Shown in pieces: positions 60,608 to 64,000 of a DNA stretch of 64,000 nt. Position 1 is the stretch's first letter; each line of letters opens with the position of its first letter. The stretch covers positions 496,001-560,000 of the forward strand of contig CAVRHH010000031.1 in the NCBI GenBank assembly GCA_963720945.1. Reading direction: 5' to 3'. This DNA comes from Bog-532 sp963720945. Lineage in GTDB: Bacteria > Actinomycetota > Actinomycetes > Streptosporangiales > Streptosporangiaceae. Position numbers and translations under genes: made by a program. Under the pieces are notes generated by a model. It was given only the letters and a program-made list of their open reading frames with translations. It was not told where the DNA came from and made no database searches.

Positions 60608-61498
60608 ATGGCTGATATCCGGGTCGGCACGGCGTCGTGGACGGACAAGACCCTGATCGAGTCGGGGTGGTACCCGCCGGAGGCGAACAACGCGGAGAAA
60701 CGCCTGCGCTACTACACCCGACAGTTCCCGCTGGTGGAGGTGGACTCCACCTACTACGCGCTGCCCGCGGAGCAGACCGCAGCCGCCTGGGCGCAGCGGT
60801 CCCCGAAGGGGTTCACCTTCAACATCAAGGCGTTCAGCCTGTTCACCCAGCACCCGACGCGGATCGCCGCGCTGCCCAAGGACCTGCGGCCCGCCGCGGA
60901 GAGGGCCGCCAAGGGCAAGCCGAACGTCTACCTCAAGGACGCCGACCCGGAGCTCACCGAGCAGGCCTGGGAGCGTTTCCTGGCCGCGCTGGAGCCGCTG
61001 CGGCAGACCGGGCGGCTCGGCGCGATCCTCTTCCAGTTCCCGCAGTGGTTCGTGATCGGCCGGGCCCGCAAGGACTACGTCCTGTCGATCGCCGAGCGGG
61101 TCGCCCCGCGCCAGGTCTGCATCGAGTTCCGGAACAAGACCTGGATGAGCGAGGACAACCGCGCGGAGACGCTGGCGTTCCTGGCCGATCACCAGCTGCC
61201 CTACGTGTGCGTGGACGAGCCGCAGGGCTATCCCAGCTCCGTCCCGCCGGTGGTGGCCGCCACCGCGCCGCTGGCCGTAGTCCGCATGCACGGGCATTCC
61301 GAGAAGTGGGACAGCCACGACATCCAGGAGAAGTTCCGTTACCGGTATTCGGAAAACGAGCTGAAGGAGTGGGCGCCCAAGGTCCGCCAGCTCGCCGAGG
61401 ACGCGGACACCACCCAGGTCCTGTTCAACAACTGCTACGCCGATGACGCCCAGGTCAATGCGCGCCAGCTGGCCGACCTGCTGGCCACCGCCGACTAG
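60608..61498 (+). CDS. DUF72 family protein
   Basis: 296 residues, TIM-barrel-like DUF72 (YecE) family: IRVGTASWTDKTLIESGWYP, RLRYYTRQFPLVEVDSTYYA, FTFNIKAFSLFTQHPTRIAA, LGAILFQFPQWFV and IEFRNKTWMSE. Function unknown, widespread. The C-terminal part (VRMHGHSEKWDSH) carries His/Asp residues conserved in the family. Intact among decayed neighbours. Confidence 0.92.
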   Translation: MADIRVGTASWTDKTLIESGWYPPEANNAEKRLRYYTRQFPLVEVDSTYYALPAEQTAAAWAQRSPKGFTFNIKAFSLFTQHPTRIAALPKDLRPAAERAAKGKPNVYLKDADPELTEQAWERFLAALEPLRQTGRLGAILFQFPQWFVIGRARKDYVLSIAERVAPRQVCIEFRNKTWMSEDNRAETLAFLADHQLPYVCVDEPQGYPSSVPPVVAATAPLAVVRMHGHSEKWDSHDIQEKFRYRYSENELKEWAPKVRQLAEDADTTQVLFNNCYADDAQVNARQLADLLATAD

Positions 61499-61554
61499 CG
61501 GACGAGTGGCGTCCGGCCGCAGATGGCTGACGACGCCAGGCTGAAGAAATGGCC

Positions 61555-61690
61555 GGGGTGAGCCCCCGCCGTTGACGTAACACCATTTCGTCCACCAGTC
61601 GTACATGAGCGTGCCGTTGTCGCCGTCGGCGATAACGTTCTCCCGCCCGACCAGCCGGGCAGCCCGCGCAGCGCGCAGTTGAGCGCCTCG
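61555..61690 (-). pseudogene. Possible SnoaL/NTF2-like fragment
   Basis: A minus frame reads RENVIADGDNGTLMYDWWTK, resembling the middle of SnoaL-like proteins (adgd.vflmydW). Too short to be certain. The rest of 61499-61789 shows no gene. Confidence 0.3.
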
Positions 61691-61789
61691 ATGCGCAGCG
61701 CCAGCCCGGAAGCTCACTTAGCAGGCTCTTTATCCCGAATGCGGACCCGCTTATGCTCGGGCAAAGGGCGCCGCGCCGGGGGAGGGACC

Positions 61790-63286
61790 ATGGCACGCAT
61801 CACCCTGCCCGCCACCTCGCTTTCCCGGGTCGACTTCGGGGCACCGTCGGCCGAGCGTGATATCGAGCGTGGCCTCGGCGAATATTTCGTCGAATCCGAA
61901 GCCTATGAACGGGTCCGCAGCGGCGCGAAGCGCATCGTGATCGGCAGCCGGGGAATCGGGAAGAGCGCGATTTTCCAGGTACTGGCGCAGCGCGAGCGGG
62001 ATGCGGGCAGTTTCGTCATCGAGCTCACGCCGGAGGACTACTCCTACGAACTGCTCAGCCAGACGATGACCGCCGAGCAGAACGGCTCCTGGGCCAAGCT
62101 CGGCGCGTACGCGGTGGCCTGGAAGTACCTGATCTACGTCCTGCTCATGAAGGAGATCTCGAAAAAGCGGTCGGCGGTCAAGAAGGGCGCCGGAAACGAC
62201 ATTTACAAATACGTCCGGGACAATCACTCCAATCAGCAGGCCAGCAAACTGTCCGCCCTGGTCTCCTATCTGAAGCGGATGGAAGGCATCAAGCTCGGGA
62301 AGTACGAGGCGAGTATCCGGGCCCGCGAACTGGAGAAGCTCTACAAGCTCGAGGAGATACACGCCCTGGTGCCGTCGCTCCGGGAGATCGCCAGCCACAA
62401 GCGGATCGTGGTGCTCGTCGACGAGCTGGACCGGGGCTGGGATTCCTCCGAGGACGCCCGGGCGTTTGTCGCGGGCCTCTTCCAGGCGTGCATCTCGGTC
62501 AACATGATCCACAAGAACCTGCGGGTGTACATGTCCCTGCGGCAGGAGCTCTACGACGAGATCCCGGAGCTCTACGACGACGCGCAGAAATACCGCGACC
62601 TCATCGAGACGATCCAGTGGAGCGAGGCGTCCCTGCTGAAGCTGATGGCCAAGCGGATCCGGCACTCGCTGGCCGCGCTGGGCGACAGCGACGACCGGAC
62701 GGCCTGGGAGTCGCTGTTCGCCAGCGTCCCCGGACCGCGCGACAACAGCTCGTTCCAATACATGATCAACCGGACGCTCTACCGGCCGCGGGAGATCATC
62801 CAGTTCTGCAGCCAGTCCGCGGAGCAGGCCCGCGATCTCGGCGGCCGGGTGCCGCTCCGGTACGCCGCGGTCCGGGAAGCCGAGGTCACCTACTCCAGCG
62901 AGCGGGCCCGGGACATCGCCGCCGAATTCCGGTTCCAGTACCCCGGCCTGCTGAACGTCTTCGACGCGTTCCGCGGCAAAGCCGCGCGCGAGCTGGAGCG
63001 CGACGACCTGGAATTCCTGTGCCTGGAGCTCATCACCCGGGAGATCCCGTCCCGCGATACGCAGGACTGGCTGGACGGCTGTACCCCCGACGGCCTCATC
63101 GAGATCCTGTGGAACGTCGGGTTCCTGCTGGCCGAGGGGGTCCGGAGCAACGGCCGGCGCCGGGCGGGCAGCGAGGCGTTCCTGGGAGTCCATCAGGTGC
63201 CGCACCTCAACATCGCTGCCGCCCGGAACTTCCGGGTCCACCCGATGTTCTGGGCGCACCTCGGGTCCGGCAACGGCGCCCGGTGA
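61790..63286 (+). CDS. P-loop NTPase of the Sll1717 type
   Basis: 498 residues, ATG 61790 after GGGGGAGGG. Walker A KRIVIGSRGIGKSAIF at about 48-63; Walker B with acidic finish RIVVLVDELDRGWD at about 204-217; arginine-finger-like RVYMSLRQELYDEIPELYDD. The C-terminal ~150 residues (RPREIIQFCSQSAEQARDLG, DGLIEILWNVGFLLAEGVRS) contain a winged-helix-like ending. STAND/KAP-related ATPases of this kind occur in bacterial defence islands and signalling. No partner gene is obvious. Confidence 0.75.
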   Translation: MARITLPATSLSRVDFGAPSAERDIERGLGEYFVESEAYERVRSGAKRIVIGSRGIGKSAIFQVLAQRERDAGSFVIELTPEDYSYELLSQTMTAEQNGSWAKLGAYAVAWKYLIYVLLMKEISKKRSAVKKGAGNDIYKYVRDNHSNQQASKLSALVSYLKRMEGIKLGKYEASIRARELEKLYKLEEIHALVPSLREIASHKRIVVLVDELDRGWDSSEDARAFVAGLFQACISVNMIHKNLRVYMSLRQELYDEIPELYDDAQKYRDLIETIQWSEASLLKLMAKRIRHSLAALGDSDDRTAWESLFASVPGPRDNSSFQYMINRTLYRPREIIQFCSQSAEQARDLGGRVPLRYAAVREAEVTYSSERARDIAAEFRFQYPGLLNVFDAFRGKAARELERDDLEFLCLELITREIPSRDTQDWLDGCTPDGLIEILWNVGFLLAEGVRSNGRRRAGSEAFLGVHQVPHLNIAAARNFRVHPMFWAHLGSGNGAR

Positions 63287-63341
63287 CCGCCCGGCTGCCC
63301 CCTGCCCGCACGAGCCCGGGCGCCGGCGGCGGCCAGCCCGA

Positions 63342-63478
63342 AGTTCCCCCAAGCCGATTGGTCAACGCGTTTGACCAGGTGGTAGAGCCCTTGATCACGG
63401 AAATTACATGACTGCGTAGTCATGAGCTGAGGCTGTTTCACCTGGTCAGCGCCCTATCGGTTCGCCACCGGGGGAACT
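63342..63478. mobile_element. MITE-like palindromic element
   Basis: About 137 bp. The outer arms are AGTTCCCCC (63342-63350) and GGGGGAACT (63470-63478), followed inward by CCGATTGG/CCTATCGG, then TGACCAGGTG (63372-63381) and CACCTGGTCA (63439-63448), and in the centre the hairpin CATGACT-GCGT-AGTCATG (63407-63424). It also contains TGGTCAA-CGCGT-TTGACCA (63359-63377). The inside is AT-richer than the flanks. No open reading frame; no clear target duplication. Confidence 0.55.
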
Positions 63479-63483
63479 ACGGG

Positions 63484-64000
63484 CTAGCTGCCGGGCACGG
63501 CCATCCGGTCCATCCGCTGCTCGGCGAACGTCATCGCGTCGGGGGCGAAGCCCGCCGCCAGCGCGGCCAGCGCCGCGTCCAGGTAGACGGTCAGGTCGCC
63601 GTCGCCGTGCGCGCTCCACCGGTCATAGGCGGCGCGGCAGGCGGCCAGCGTGGACCGGCCGACGGTCAGCGGGTACAGCGACCCGGGCGGCTGCCCGGTG
63701 CGGGACGAGACGAACTCGCTGATCACGCGCTCCCAGGCGTCGTAGTGCACGGCCGCGCTGGCCTGCAGGGCGGGCAGCGATCCGATCAGGTTCATCCGGG
63801 CGCGCAGTTCCCGGGCGTCATCCGCGCGGTAGTGGTTCGCGGCCACCACGGCCTGCCGGATCGCGTCCATCATCGGCACCGACTCCGGCACCTGGGCCAG
63901 GGCCTCCCTGATCACGCTGACCTCGGAGTCGAACTCGCCCCACAGCACGCTGGCCTTGGAGTCGAAGTAGCGGAAAAACGTCCGCCGGCTCACCCCGGCC
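63484..64000 (-). CDS. TetR-family regulator (5' end beyond window)
   Basis: 172 residues visible. The frame enters inside the HTH (AGVSRRTFFRYFDSKASVLW), so the start and first helices lie past base 64000. The C-terminal ligand domain has FDSEVSVIREALAQVPESVP and SLPALQASAAVHYDAWERVI, and ends MDRMAVPGS. TetR repressor that senses a small molecule. The MITE-like element is 6 bp downstream. Confidence 0.88.
   Translation of the reverse strand, partial: AGVSRRTFFRYFDSKASVLWGEFDSEVSVIREALAQVPESVPMMDAIRQAVVAANHYRADDARELRARMNLIGSLPALQASAAVHYDAWERVISEFVSSRTGQPPGSLYPLTVGRSTLAACRAAYDRWSAHGDGDLTVYLDAALAALAAGFAPDAMTFAEQRMDRMAVPGS

Noticed and set aside
59981..61717. 578-codon minus-strand ORF containing a LivF-like stretch
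   Set aside because: Mostly antisense to DUF72; only the LivF and NTF2-like segments carry real similarity and are reported as fragments.
61751..63352. 533-codon minus-strand ORF
   Set aside because: Antisense to the P-loop ATPase gene.

Overview
The window is very GC-rich DNA with strongly G/C-biased third codon positions and AGGAGG-type ribosome binding sites. Its gene families (large LuxR/LAL regulators, a Scr1-type XRE regulator with a DUF5753-like C-terminus, a Ddn-type F420 nitroreductase, DUF3040, DUF4242, CdaR/PucR regulators) point to a soil-type, Streptomyces- or Streptosporangiales-like actinomycete with a large accessory genome. I see no rRNA, tRNA, CRISPR array or phage module.

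Layout. 1-9.3 kb: a DHA2 exporter that runs off the left edge, a membrane-anchored CBM2-like protein, an aldo/keto reductase, a quinone-oxidoreductase-type MDR, a small zinc-ribbon membrane protein, a TauE permease, an SDR and an ABM monooxygenase. 9.3-12.2 kb: an rRNA/tRNA 2'-O-methyltransferase and a GGDEF-EAL protein. 12.2-16 kb: gene debris (CYTH, alpha/beta hydrolases, LAL regulator, HxsC, PadR) around an intact L,D-transpeptidase and a variant CDGSH protein. 16-27.5 kb: a hydrolase-LuxR fusion, FAD and MDR oxidoreductases, a glyoxalase, a giant LAL regulator, a VapBC pair, GNAT, an M20 peptidase and a 2OG-Fe dioxygenase. 27.6-32.2 kb: an XRE regulator, an OmpA-like lipoprotein with a four-TM partner, and DUF4242. 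32.2-40 kb: nitroreductase, crotonase, PIG-L deacetylase, a divergent HxlR/YceI pair with a clear operator, a tauD/substrate-binding-protein chimera, a ferredoxin reductase and a GntR regulator. 40-45.3 kb: an ISAzo13-type IS and a pentapeptide-repeat protein with a pore-like C-terminus, bracketed by a 22-bp inverted repeat. 45.5-56.5 kb: remains of an aromatic-acid (phthalate/protocatechuate-type) catabolic region. 56.7-64 kb: GNAT, SDR, a mosaic of four truncated genes, DUF72, an Sll1717-type P-loop ATPase, a MITE-like element and a TetR gene that runs off the right edge.

The dominant feature is decay by deletion. At about 18 places a gene stops inside a conserved domain and the next base belongs to another gene fragment, or a gene keeps its start and end but lacks its middle. 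Some junctions make open in-frame chimeras: TauD with a substrate-binding protein, and a LigK-type aldolase with the tail of a LigJ-type hydratase. The catabolic remnants still make sense together: Rieske oxygenase and reductase, dihydroxyphthalate decarboxylase, class II aldolase/decarboxylase, CHA aldolase, oxalomesaconate hydratase, and a PucR-type regulator. I could run no database search; all assignments come from motifs and remembered family patterns.
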